A DNA stretch of 22,621 nucleotides from an uncultured Methanobrevibacter sp. (GCF_937881195.1 NZ_CALGFC010000037.1:1-22621); one strand, 5' to 3'; positions 8,191 through 15,841 are shown, counted from the stretch's first letter. The notes: generated by a model not told the origin, from the letters alone. Numbers and translations are program-made.

Positions 8191-8624
8191 ATTTTTTTAC
8201 TATTTTTAAGATCATTTATTAGATTTCTATTTAAATCAGAAGAAGATTTATCAGATTTTATCATAAGTGTCCTAGAACACACATAATTACTTTTTCTACA
8301 TACAATATCTGTTGGATGGTCTAATGTAAGTTTTGGATGTCCATATCCAATAATTTCATCACTAAAATTTTCAGTTGATATTTTAACCTTAATTTCAGTT
8401 TTTTCATTTGATATTTTTTCTTTTAGTTCTTTTGGAAAATCATTCATAGATTTATCCATTTCTACTCCAATTATACAATCCCCAGCTAATGATAGTTCTT
8501 TATCAGTTGTAATCTCAAATGTAGATTTATGTTTCGAAGTAATATTTTCATGACCCATAGCATGTATAATAAAATTCAATTTATCACCATTATTTATATT
8601 AATCTTTATTATATTAAAATTCAA
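8169..8624 (-). CDS. DUF371 family protein
   Basis: The protein of up to 151 residues matches the archaeal DUF371 pattern: AMGHENITSKHKSTFEIT near the start, GDCIIGVEMDKS in the middle, then GYGHPKLTLDHPTDIVCRKS and SRTLMIKSDKSSSDLNR. The His-containing GH motifs and the DKS/DKSS pairs are the conserved points I recognise. The family has no known function and is widespread in archaea. The TTG at 8624 has no ribosome site. A second TTG at 8579, preceded by GGTGAT, would give a protein beginning just before the conserved part (LNFIIHAMGH) and is a fair alternative. The last residues are encoded by the first unit of a tandem array that continues downstream. Confidence 0.75.
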   Translation of the reverse strand: MNFNIIKININNGDKLNFIIHAMGHENITSKHKSTFEITTDKELSLAGDCIIGVEMDKSMNDFPKELKEKISNEKTEIKVKISTENFSDEIIGYGHPKLTLDHPTDIVCRKSNYVCSRTLMIKSDKSSSDLNRNLINDLKNSKKIKFEIII

Positions 8625-8715
8625 CTTTAAGATTAAAAATTAATTAGTAGATTATAATAAGATAAAAAATTACTAAAATTAATTATAATAATATAAATTA
8701 AGTATCATAACATAA

Positions 8716-8723
8716 TTATATAT
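8716..8723 (+). promoter_or_regulatory. TATA box for the DUF123 gene; transcript probably leaderless
   Basis: TTATATAT is centred about 29 bases before the ATG at 8749. Archaeal transcription normally starts about 22-27 bases after the box centre, which puts the transcript start within a few bases of the ATG. No Shine-Dalgarno sequence is present, as expected for a leaderless message. Confidence 0.45.
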
Positions 8724-8748
8724 CTTTTAAAATTCCATATATTAAACA

Positions 8749-9192
8749 ATGAAAGGTAGCTATTGTTTAATTATACATAAAGAAAAATCTAGCAAGATAA
8801 AAGTTGGTGCTATTGGTTTAAACTTATATGAGAAAGGATACTATGTTTATATCGGTTCTGCAATGAATTCTTTAATTCCTCGAATAAAAAGGCATTTAGC
8901 TGATGAAAAAAAGATGCATTGGCATATAGACTATCTATTAAAAGATAATACTACTAAAATTGAAGAGGTTATTTTTAATATTGGTGAGAAAAAAATTGAA
9001 TGTAATTTAGCTAATTTTATTTCTAAAAATGGAGATGGAAAAGAAAATTTTGGTTGTTCTGATTGTAATTGTGATTCACATCTGATATATTTTGAAGATA
9101 AAGATTTTTGTATTAAAACAGTGCAAGAAGCATATAATAACCAAAAAATTAGTTTTCATGACTTAACATATTTTAAAACAATAGCTAAATAA
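8749..9192 (+). CDS. DUF123 / GIY-YIG-like nuclease domain protein
   Basis: The 147-residue protein carries the DUF123 pattern: GSYCLIIH at the N-terminus, KGYYVYIGSAMNSLIPRIKRHL (the GIY-YIG-like core with its Tyr, Gly and Arg), KKMHWHIDYLL, then ECNLANF and FGCSDCNCDSHLIYF. GIY-YIG domains cut DNA; DUF123 proteins are found alone in archaea or fused to endonuclease III, which suggests DNA repair, but activity of the stand-alone form is not established as far as I know. The Cys-rich CSDCNC segment could bind metal. The ATG is not preceded by a ribosome site, and a TATA box about 29 bases upstream suggests a leaderless message. The stop codon lies inside the first unit of a 46-bp tandem array. 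Confidence 0.8.
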   Translation: MKGSYCLIIHKEKSSKIKVGAIGLNLYEKGYYVYIGSAMNSLIPRIKRHLADEKKMHWHIDYLLKDNTTKIEEVIFNIGEKKIECNLANFISKNGDGKENFGCSDCNCDSHLIYFEDKDFCIKTVQEAYNNQKISFHDLTYFKTIAK

Positions 9193-9302
9193 TATATTAA
9201 TTAATAATAACTTAAAATATTTTAAAATAGCTAAATAATATATTAATTAATAATAACTTAAAATATTTTAAAATAGCTAAATAATATATTAATTAATAAT
9301 AA
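9181..9302. repeat. 46-bp tandem repeat starting at the DUF123 gene stop
   Basis: Units begin with ATAGCTAAATAATATATT at 9181, 9227 and 9273, exactly 46 bases apart; the third stops after about 30 bases. The first unit contains the last codons and stop of the DUF123 gene, so each later unit is a copy of that gene end. The array fills the gap before the convergent cfbC gene. Confidence 0.92.
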
Positions 9303-9334
9303 ATCGATTAAGGAAAAATTACCAAAGAATAACC

Positions 9335-10144
9335 TTAATTAATAAATTTTTTGAAAAAATCTTCAAATTTATCGTCATCCAAAGGATTTAAAGAAGAAGA
9401 AACAAAATCATTATTCCATATAGAATTAGCTAATTCAGAATAATTCTCAGATTCATTAGAATTAGGATACTTTTCTACCACTGTTTTTGCTTCAAGTTCA
9501 GAAGACTGTATAAGCTCACTTCTATTGATAACACCAATGACTTTAGTACCAATTCTTTCTGCAAAAGAATTAACTATTTCTTTTTCATTACTAATTCCTT
9601 TACAATTACATACAATTCCAGATAAATTTCCTTTTAGCTTTTTAACACCTTTTGAGATATTATTAGCAGCATAAAGTGACATATATTCACCAGAACTTAC
9701 AATATAAACTTCATCAGCATAATCTTCCTTTAAAGGAACAGCAAAGCCTCCACAAACAACATCTCCTAAAACATCATAAATAACTACATCAAAATCATTT
9801 TGAGTAAAAACACCTAATTTTTCAAGTAATTTCATAGCTACAATAACGCCTCTTCCAGCACACCCTACACCAGGTTCTGGACCCCCACTTTCTGTGCAAA
9901 GAACACCACCATATCCTTTAAAAATAATATCAGATATTTCAGGATTTTTATTTTCTTTAATAGTTTTAAGAATAGTTGGAAGTCTTTTTCCACAAAGTGT
10001 CCTGGTTGTATCTGCCTTTGGATCACAACCAATAACCATTACATTTTTGCCTTCATTAGCAAAAGAGGCAGCTAAATTAGCTACAGTAGTAGATTTTCCA
10101 ATTCCTCCTTTTCCATAAACTGCAATTTTCTTAGTTTTTGACAT
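9335..10144 (-). CDS. cfbC: Ni-sirohydrochlorin a,c-diamide reductive cyclase, NifH-like reductase subunit
   Basis: The 269-residue protein is a NifH/BchL-type iron protein. The ATP loop GKGGIGKSTT is at residues 11-20, followed by IGCDPKADTT. Two cluster-binding cysteines are expected, and the candidates are in GCAGRG near residue 95 and DVVCGGFA near 130. CfbC receives electrons and passes them, with ATP hydrolysis, to CfbD, which reduces and cyclises Ni-sirohydrochlorin a,c-diamide to seco-F430. That product is the substrate of CfbE, whose gene lies about 2.4 kb away. A true nitrogenase NifH is less likely: there are no nif neighbours, and the C-terminal part differs from NifH. ATG at 10144 has GGTG six bases upstream. 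CfbD and other F430 genes are not in the window. Confidence 0.85.
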   Translation of the reverse strand: MSKTKKIAVYGKGGIGKSTTVANLAASFANEGKNVMVIGCDPKADTTRTLCGKRLPTILKTIKENKNPEISDIIFKGYGGVLCTESGGPEPGVGCAGRGVIVAMKLLEKLGVFTQNDFDVVIYDVLGDVVCGGFAVPLKEDYADEVYIVSSGEYMSLYAANNISKGVKKLKGNLSGIVCNCKGISNEKEIVNSFAERIGTKVIGVINRSELIQSSELEAKTVVEKYPNSNESENYSELANSIWNNDFVSSSLNPLDDDKFEDFFKKFIN

Positions 10145-10413
10145 ATATACACCGAAATAATGAAGATATAATCTATAAAAAGAATTATAAAAAAAAGTTA
10201 TAAATAATAATTAAAATTGATTTAAAATTATTTAAAATTATTTAAAATTAATTAAAATTAATTAAAAATATAATATAATTTATAAAACAAAAAATATCTA
10301 ATAAAAATTAGATTATAGAATAATGAATTATAAATATTATTAAAATATTTAAATATGGAATAAAGTATGTAAAATATATTTTATGGTATTAAACTCCTAT
10401 AAAAAAGTAAAAA

Positions 10414-10899
10414 TTAATTATCTTCTTTATAATTAACCAAAGCTTTTACTATATCTCCTCTTGTGATTATACCAATAAGATTTTCTTCATCATCAAGAAC
10501 AGGAATTCTTTTAATATCTTCTTTATCCATTATTATAGCTGCATCAGAAATATCGTCATTAGGTGAAATTTTTATAATTGGAGAGATCATTATTTCTTCA
10601 ACAAGAGTTAATGAAGCTCTTTTAATACCTCTAGCTGTTTCATCATATTCATGTTTCATTCTAATAGGCATTTCAATTACATCAAGAGGAGAAGGAAGGA
10701 CTAAATTTAAGTTAGGAGAATGTACATCAAGAAGTTTCATAATGTCCCCTTCACTAAGAATTCCTACAACTTTATCCCCATCCATTACAGGAGCTCCGCT
10801 TATTTTGTTTTCAGTGAAAAATTTGGCAGCTTCTGTAATTGTATCTTTTTTATTTAAAACTAATACATTAGTTTCCATAGCTTCTTCTATTTTAATCAT
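10414..10899 (-). CDS. Tandem CBS-domain protein
   Basis: The 161-residue protein consists of two CBS domains and little else. The first (about residues 5-60) has TITEAAKFFTENKISGAPVMD then GILSEGDIMKLL; the second (about 100-158) has DDISDAAIIMDKEDIKRIPVLDDE then GIITRGDIVKAL. CBS pairs bind adenosine nucleotides such as AMP, ATP or SAM and usually sense cell energy or cofactor state. The linker (about 62-98) carries a conserved-looking SPLDVIEMPIR stretch. The partner is unknown; it lies upstream of cfbC in the same direction with 269 bases between, so co-transcription is not shown. ATG at 10899 is chosen over a GTG at 10908 because AGGTG sits six bases before the ATG and overlaps that GTG. 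Confidence 0.85.
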   Translation of the reverse strand: MIKIEEAMETNVLVLNKKDTITEAAKFFTENKISGAPVMDGDKVVGILSEGDIMKLLDVHSPNLNLVLPSPLDVIEMPIRMKHEYDETARGIKRASLTLVEEIMISPIIKISPNDDISDAAIIMDKEDIKRIPVLDDEENLIGIITRGDIVKALVNYKEDN

Positions 10900-11189
10900 A
10901 TAAAACACCTATAAAAATTTTATATTGAAAAATTTATAATATTAACAGATTTATTCATAATTAATATGATTTTATTAATATTTAAATTTATTGATTAAAC
11001 AATATTAAAATATTCAAATAGATTTTTAGTTTATAAGTTTTACTTATATCTATTTTATCTAAATTTATCATTAATATAATATTTAAATTAATATAAAACT
11101 AAATTAATAAAAAATAGATTAATAGAAAATAGATTAATAGAAAAGTAAATTAATATTTAATTTAAAATTTAATTTATTAAATTATAATC
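10900..11189. other. AT-rich gap with no gene seen
   Basis: The 290 bases between the CBS gene and the DUF116 gene hold no open frame with a ribosome site. A 14-base unit (AAATAGATTAATAG) occurs twice in tandem near 11112-11139. The part next to 10899 must carry the CBS gene promoter, but no single TATA box stands out. Confidence 0.5.
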
Positions 11190-12905
11190 TTATTGGATTA
11201 TATTATTCAACTTATTAAAATTAAAATTAGTTTGAATATCTTCAGGAGTCCAATGTTTTTTACATCCAACATAATCTAAAATAACACATTGAGGAGGAAT
11301 ATTATAAGATGAAATTTTCCAGCCTCCTTCTATTAGGTTATTAATACATGCAACTCCAACAATAGAAATATTAGTTTTATCATAATCATTGAGATTTGAT
11401 AAAATAGATGAAGAGTGAGAAACAACATATACAGGAATATCATCATCTAAATTTTCATTAATATTTCCAATATTACATTTATTACTGCAAGAGATACATC
11501 TTGAGCCTAATCTATCATTTATTGCTTTACATTTGTTATAATTAGGAATTTTCATACAAGTTGGTAGAAGAATAGCTTTTTTATTTCTGTCTCTAAACCT
11601 TTCTTGAAATATTTCATTCATAACTTCTGCTCCAAACAAATTAATATGATACTCAAGCTCAGACCTACCACAAAAAATAATATCTTCATTATTTAAATGA
11701 TCTTCTAAGAAATTAGCTTTAAAATTCTCGACATTATTTGTATAATTATGTAATTCTCCTTTAGCATAATTTTCAAACCATGAAGTGAATGAAAAAATTG
11801 AATCAAGATAAGAATTAATTGTATATTCATCCTTACTTAATAAAAATTCTTTCCAAATATTTAAATGTTTCAAAGACTCTTTATAATCCCCAGTTGCTTC
11901 TAAATACTCTAATAATAATTTTATTTTAAAGCGATTTAAATTAATCCCTTCATTTTCTATAGATTCGCATAAAACAGACTGCTTAATTGATTCATTATTG
12001 ATACTTTTATTAATATTTTTATTAGTTTTATTAATTTTATCAGTTTTATTAGTTTTATTAATTTTATTAATTTTATTAGTTTTATTAGTTTTATTAGTTT
12101 TATTAGTTTTATTAGTAATATCATCAATATTCTTATTAATATTGTTATCCTTTAATTCATTGTTATTATTTTTAGAATTTAAATTATATTCATTGTTTAA
12201 TAAAAATTTAGTAGCTAAAAATCCTCTTATTTCATCAATTTGAGTTTTATATGGTGTTTCAATAAGTTCTTTTTTATTTCTTAAATTAGATAATTTAGCT
12301 AATATTTTTTGATAAAATGGGTCTAAATTTAATGCATCATCCATATACAACTTCCATAGTACACCAAGATATAATGCTTCTAATACATTCTCTTCAAAAA
12401 AATAGTCAAAATATATATCTTCAACGGGATTTTCAACTAAAAATTCCTGATAATCTAAGATTATATCCCCAATTAATATTTCTGATTTATCTAAGACATC
12501 TGTAGAAAACTCTTTAATTTTTTGATAATATTCATTAGAATTATTATTTTTAAGATTATATGTTATATTATCTAATTTTTCGCCATAAGTAGAACTATTA
12601 TTCGTTTTTTTATGATTTAAGTTAGAAAACTTAAAATTATCAAAATTAATAGAATTAGATTGATTAGAAGTAATAATATCTGTAGAAACAATGAAATTAT
12701 TATTATTATTATTATTATTATTATAATTATAATCATTATTCAATATATCTTTAGAAATATTAGAATTAGAAATAATATCTTCAAAAATAATATTTTTAGA
12801 GAGAATATCTTCAAAAAAGATTCTATTTTTTGAAGTTGGAGGCTCATTTTTAGGATTTATTGATTTTAAATTATAATTATTCTTATCATTAAAACTATTA
12901 AACAT
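11190..12905 (-). CDS. DUF116 protein with Asn-rich low-complexity N-terminal half
   Basis: The 571-residue protein ends in a DUF116 domain (about residues 430-560): AILLPTCMKIPNYNKCKA, CISCSNKC, a strand YVVSHSSSIL, then GVACINNLIEGG and PPQCVILDYVGCKKHW. The clustered cysteines suggest metal or iron-sulfur binding; the family function is unknown. The first 130 residues are disordered and Asn-rich, including a run of nine or more Asn near residue 62. A middle segment (about 264-300) repeats Asn-Lys-Thr or Asn-Lys-Ile, encoded by a 9-bp minisatellite. Between these lie helical stretches (such as DYFFEENVLEALYLGVLWKLY). The start overlaps the end of the TetR gene by 8 bases and has a strong GGGGGTG site inside that gene, so the two are translated together and TetR probably controls this protein. 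Confidence 0.75.
   Translation of the reverse strand: MFNSFNDKNNYNLKSINPKNEPPTSKNRIFFEDILSKNIIFEDIISNSNISKDILNNDYNYNNNNNNNNNFIVSTDIITSNQSNSINFDNFKFSNLNHKKTNNSSTYGEKLDNITYNLKNNNSNEYYQKIKEFSTDVLDKSEILIGDIILDYQEFLVENPVEDIYFDYFFEENVLEALYLGVLWKLYMDDALNLDPFYQKILAKLSNLRNKKELIETPYKTQIDEIRGFLATKFLLNNEYNLNSKNNNNELKDNNINKNIDDITNKTNKTNKTNKTNKINKINKTNKTDKINKTNKNINKSINNESIKQSVLCESIENEGINLNRFKIKLLLEYLEATGDYKESLKHLNIWKEFLLSKDEYTINSYLDSIFSFTSWFENYAKGELHNYTNNVENFKANFLEDHLNNEDIIFCGRSELEYHINLFGAEVMNEIFQERFRDRNKKAILLPTCMKIPNYNKCKAINDRLGSRCISCSNKCNIGNINENLDDDIPVYVVSHSSSILSNLNDYDKTNISIVGVACINNLIEGGWKISSYNIPPQCVILDYVGCKKHWTPEDIQTNFNFNKLNNIIQ
12022..12111. repeat. 9-bp minisatellite inside the DUF116 gene, 10 copies
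   Basis: Ten units of TTARTTTTA (one with C in place of the second T) run without a break. Read on the coding strand they give Asn-Lys-Thr or Asn-Lys-Ile (one Asp-Lys-Ile). Nine bases is three codons, so gain or loss of a unit keeps the frame. Confidence 0.92.
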
Positions 12906-13572
12906 CCATACACCCCCTAATATAATTTTTTTTATTTTTCCCTATATTTTCATCAGAAATAGAAACAGCATCTATTATAAAGTTAAAATGATTTTCTATA
13001 TCATCAAATATTAAATTTAAGTCAATATCCTCATTATCCTTAGGAAAATTTAATACAACTAATTCAAACATTTTAAAAATACCATAACCAAAATAATTTT
13101 CAGCTAATTTTCTAGGATTTCCTTTTTTTATAATTTTTCTATCCATAAAATTTTGAAAGAATACTGTCCAAAATTCAATTGGTCCATTTAAAAGTTCTTC
13201 TATAAAGAATTTTCTAATTTTTGCATTATGATAAACTTCAATAAATATTAATCTTAAAATTTTTATCATTTTAAATGAACTAAATTGATATTTGATAGCC
13301 TCTGATCCAAAATGATATAGTTCATTAGGACTTATTTCTAATAATTTATCCATATCCTCTTCTGATGATTCTGCTTGGTTCATTCTTTCAATAAAATAAT
13401 CAAAAATGGAATCTAATATATCTTCTTTTTTAGAATAATGGTAATATATAGAAGATTCTTTTATTCCAACCTCTCTTGCTATTTCTCTTGTAGAAACTTG
13501 ATTATAACCTTTTTTAGAAAAAAGATCAATTGAAACATTGAATATTTTCTCTTTTGTAGACATCTTTTTCAT
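12898..13572 (-). CDS. TetR/AcrR family transcriptional regulator
   Basis: The 224-residue protein has the TetR DNA-binding helix-turn-helix in its first 55 residues: KEKIFNVSIDLFSKKGYNQV, then TREIAREVGIKESSIYYHY, then KKEDILDSIFDYF. The rest is a helical ligand-binding part with no recognisable specificity. TetR proteins usually repress until a small molecule binds. Two near-identical 16-bp elements flank the TATA box of its own promoter, so self-control is likely, and the overlapping DUF116 gene would share it. The first ATG (13572) is preferred because AGGT lies 8 bases upstream; a second ATG three codons later is possible. The ligand is unknown. Confidence 0.85.
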   Translation of the reverse strand: MKKMSTKEKIFNVSIDLFSKKGYNQVSTREIAREVGIKESSIYYHYSKKEDILDSIFDYFIERMNQAESSEEDMDKLLEISPNELYHFGSEAIKYQFSSFKMIKILRLIFIEVYHNAKIRKFFIEELLNGPIEFWTVFFQNFMDRKIIKKGNPRKLAENYFGYGIFKMFELVVLNFPKDNEDIDLNLIFDDIENHFNFIIDAVSISDENIGKNKKNYIRGCMDV

Positions 13573-13586
13573 AAATTTTTACCTAT

Positions 13587-13602
13587 CTAACACTCGATAG
13601 AT
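13587..13602. promoter_or_regulatory. Putative TetR operator 1
   Basis: CTAACACTCGATAGAT lies 15 bases upstream of the TetR start codon, about 25 bases downstream of the TATA box, where transcription should begin. It matches the element at 13630 at 14 of 16 positions and is partly palindromic (CTA...TAG ends). Binding here would block the transcription start. Confidence 0.6.
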
Positions 13603-13620
13603 ATAATATAATTATAATCA

Positions 13621-13628
13621 TATATAAA
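13621..13628 (-). promoter_or_regulatory. TATA box of the TetR-DUF116 operon
   Basis: On the minus strand TTTATATA lies about 50 bases before the TetR start codon and directly after operator element 2. The expected transcript start falls within operator element 1, giving a short leader with the AGGT ribosome site. Confidence 0.55.
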
Positions 13629-13629
13629 C

Positions 13630-13645
13630 CTAACAGTTGATAGAT
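13630..13645. promoter_or_regulatory. Putative TetR operator 2
   Basis: CTAACAGTTGATAGAT repeats operator 1 with two changes, 43 bases apart in the same orientation. Ten of its 14 inner positions are palindromic. On the minus strand it covers the place of the TFB recognition element just upstream of the TATA box, so a bound repressor would hinder TBP/TFB loading. Confidence 0.6.
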
Positions 13646-13697
13646 AAATTTTTATTAAAACAAGAAAATAAAATAAAAATAAAATAAAATAAAAACT

Positions 13698-13775
13698 TTA
13701 AAAAATAAAAATCAAAATAGACAATTTCATAATATTAGTTGTGATATTTTTCACCTGAACTTCCTTAATATACAT
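13698..13775 (-). CDS. Possible 25-residue microprotein behind a strong ribosome site
   Basis: A 25-codon frame starts at ATG 13775, about 11 bases after GGTGGGGGTGAT, by far the best Shine-Dalgarno-like string in this gap. The peptide begins MYIKEVQVKNITTN and ends with a hydrophobic stretch (LSILIFIF). An alternative is the two-codon frame ATG-TTT-TAA that starts inside the G-rich string. No homologue is recognised and the spacing is longer than usual, so this may be a decayed gene start. Confidence 0.25.
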   Translation of the reverse strand: MYIKEVQVKNITTNIMKLSILIFIF

Positions 13776-13814
13776 TATACTTAAAACATCACCCCCACCA
13801 CTTAAATTATAAGT

Positions 13815-13833
13815 CCATAAAAAGAAAAAAATG
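13815..13833 (-). terminator. Oligo-T terminator after the smaller adhesin-like gene
   Basis: On the minus strand, just after the stop codon of the adhesin-like gene, comes a T-rich run (ATTTTTTTCTTTTTATGG). U-rich runs are enough to end transcription in archaea. No strong hairpin accompanies it. Confidence 0.45.
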
Positions 13834-13836
13834 GTT

Positions 13837-15096
13837 TTATTTTATTTTCCATGTTTTTGTTGTGGATTTTTTACCTGCACCATTATAATAAGTTATTGTA
13901 ACTCTCTTTTTATACGTTTTAAAAGATTTAGGAATTAAAACTTTAACAATTGTTGATTTTCCAGGTTTCAAAGGCTTAATCTTAATTTCCTTTTTATATT
14001 TCCCATATTTAAATGTTAAATAAGAAGTTTTAGATTTAGATTCGCCAAAATTAGAAACTTTAATCTTATAAAGAAGAGATTTAGAATTTATATAAGATTG
14101 ACTTGACTCTGGGTATACTCTTGGACCAATAATAAGAATATTTTCAATGGAGCTTGCAGATAAGGCTTTAATTTTAATAATTTTAACATTTTTAGTAATT
14201 AGAATAGCTGAGCCTTTCTTGGCATAAATTTTACTATTAAATATTGTTCCCCTTGATGACTTATTAGCTAAAAATCCACAGCTAGGATATCCTTTAATAT
14301 TGATTATTGTATTTGAAACTTTACCATTCCATTTATCTATAAAAACACCAAAACCCTTATTAACACTTAATATATTAGAGTTATATAAATTTCCTGTCCA
14401 ATTAACCGCACCAATCCCAAAACTTTTTTTGCCTGAAAAATATATCTTACTGTTTGAAATATTACCTTTCCAATTAAGCACAACTATTCCTGCACCTCCC
14501 GGTGTTGATATTGATGTTTTATATATATTACCTGTCCAATTAGCACTACCAACCCCAATATTTCCCTTTTGACTTGATTTAAAAATAGAACCACTAATAT
14601 TACCTTTCCAATTTTTAATAACAATGCCAGCAAGATATCGATTATTCAAATTAAAATTCACATTCATTATATTAACTATTGATTTAGTATTGTTGGAAAA
14701 TATTAAACGAACTACTTCCTTACTAATACCCATACCATTATGATTTAAGTTTAATCCAGAAAAACACACCTTATCACTAGTAGTAACATTAAACATATTC
14801 TTATTTTTATTAAAATTAATACTAGTTTTAACATTACTTTTAATATTAACTGATTTAGAAACAACAATAGTATCATTCAAATCATATTTACTACTGGTAA
14901 ATATAAGATTATCCCCTTTAACTGTATTATTATCTTTCATCCAATTATTAATGTCATTTTGTGTTGTATTTTCAGTGACAATAAGATTAGCTGCTGAAGC
15001 AGAACCTAAAGTTAAAACTATTAAAAAACTCATTATAGCAAAAAACACCAAAATATTTTTCAAATTCAACATAAATATCATTCCTATATTTTTCAT
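13837..15096 (-). CDS. Secreted adhesin-like protein with beta-helix repeats
   Basis: The 419-residue protein starts with a signal peptide (hydrophobic FFAIMSFLIVLTL, then GSASAAN as cleavage site). The middle, about residues 110-300, repeats a unit of roughly 22-24 residues with NWKGNISNS, NWTGNIYKT, NWTGNLYNS and KWNGKVSNT, as in right-handed beta-helix surface proteins. The C-terminal 85 residues form an Ig-like domain of the CARDB/adhesin-like type (SLLYKIKVSNFGESKSKTSY, then PLKPGKSTIVKVLIP). Such proteins are abundant in Methanobrevibacter and are thought to act at the cell surface; no wall-binding repeat or transmembrane tail is seen, so it may be released. Three in-frame ATGs are possible (15096, 15081, 15072); only the last has AGGA at a usable, slightly long distance. 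Confidence 0.75.
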   Translation of the reverse strand: MKNIGMIFMLNLKNILVFFAIMSFLIVLTLGSASAANLIVTENTTQNDINNWMKDNNTVKGDNLIFTSSKYDLNDTIVVSKSVNIKSNVKTSINFNKNKNMFNVTTSDKVCFSGLNLNHNGMGISKEVVRLIFSNNTKSIVNIMNVNFNLNNRYLAGIVIKNWKGNISGSIFKSSQKGNIGVGSANWTGNIYKTSISTPGGAGIVVLNWKGNISNSKIYFSGKKSFGIGAVNWTGNLYNSNILSVNKGFGVFIDKWNGKVSNTIINIKGYPSCGFLANKSSRGTIFNSKIYAKKGSAILITKNVKIIKIKALSASSIENILIIGPRVYPESSQSYINSKSLLYKIKVSNFGESKSKTSYLTFKYGKYKKEIKIKPLKPGKSTIVKVLIPKSFKTYKKRVTITYYNGAGKKSTTKTWKIK

Positions 15097-15169
15097 CTTT
15101 CATTTTGTCTAATCATCTATTACTTGATTAAATAATTAATTATAGAGATTCTAATTCTTTTTCTAATTA

Positions 15170-15802
15170 TTATTCCCAAAAGTTTTCCCATGTGACTTCA
15201 GGTATATGCAATATTTCTGATATTACCTCATCAATAATGAGATATGCGATGAATATTAAGATAATTTTCCAAACAGAAACCGATTTTTTACCATTATAAT
15301 CAATATTATGAAAATAAGAACTAATTTTCAAATCTAACTTATGAAAATTTCTTAAAATTCCATTTTTACTTTCCGAAATTCCATTTCTTAAGTTTTCATT
15401 ATAAAAATAATTTCCATTATTTTTGTTTATATTAGATGCATTTTTATAAGCATCATATAAATTATAAAAATAAAAACCAGAATATATTAAAGAAATAGTA
15501 TCTAAGATATTTCCCCCAATTAAATGAGTATATTTCAAATTAGCTAATATTAAGCTTATAATAATGAACAAAAACCCCTTCAATATTTGTCCATTATGAA
15601 ATTGCCCAAAACCGGGAAATAAAGATAAAAATAATGCTAAATACTTATTTTTATGATATATTATCCCCTCATCATCTAATGGAACATACTCTTCAACTTC
15701 TTTTTCAACAAGTCTTTCTCCACATTTCCCACAAAAAATAGCATCATCACTTACTATTGATTCTCCACAATATTTACAATAACTAAAATCTCCATTACCC
15801 AT
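15170..15802 (-). CDS. Zinc-ribbon membrane protein with TM2-like domain
   Basis: The 210-residue protein begins with a double-CxxC zinc ribbon (Cys 9, 12, 24, 27: YCKYCG and FCGKCGERL). A hydrophobic hairpin follows: YLALFLSLFPGFGQFHNGQ leads into KGFLFIIISLILANL, resembling the G-x-G-Q-F-x-N-G-Q-x-x-K-G core of TM2 domains. Another membrane stretch (DTISLIYSGFYFYNLYDAY) and a C-terminal one (WKIILIFIAYLII) complete it. Proteins of this build are common and of unknown function in methanogens. An excellent ribosome site (AGGAGG) lies 7 bases before the ATG. It is co-directional with and 39 bases after the next membrane protein gene. Confidence 0.65.
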   Translation of the reverse strand: MGNGDFSYCKYCGESIVSDDAIFCGKCGERLVEKEVEEYVPLDDEGIIYHKNKYLALFLSLFPGFGQFHNGQILKGFLFIIISLILANLKYTHLIGGNILDTISLIYSGFYFYNLYDAYKNASNINKNNGNYFYNENLRNGISESKNGILRNFHKLDLKISSYFHNIDYNGKKSVSVWKIILIFIAYLIIDEVISEILHIPEVTWENFWE

Positions 15803-15841
15803 TTATTAGCCTCCTAAACACCATTAATAAGTATATTATTT

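Noticed and set aside
9335..10144. Nitrogenase iron protein NifH
   Set aside because: No nif genes are near, while the F430 gene cfbE is; the sequence pattern fits CfbC.
10463..10903. 146-residue plus-strand frame opposite the CBS gene
   Set aside because: It is a shadow frame; the minus strand encodes two clear CBS domains with a good ribosome site.
12022..12111. Asn-Lys-Thr repeats as an N-glycosylated surface region
   Set aside because: The DUF116 protein has no signal peptide or membrane helix, so the sequons are unlikely to meet the glycosylation machinery; the repeat is explained by the 9-bp minisatellite.
11998..12243. Leu/Val-rich plus-strand frame opposite the DUF116 gene
   Set aside because: It is the antisense reading of the 9-bp repeat and has no ribosome site.
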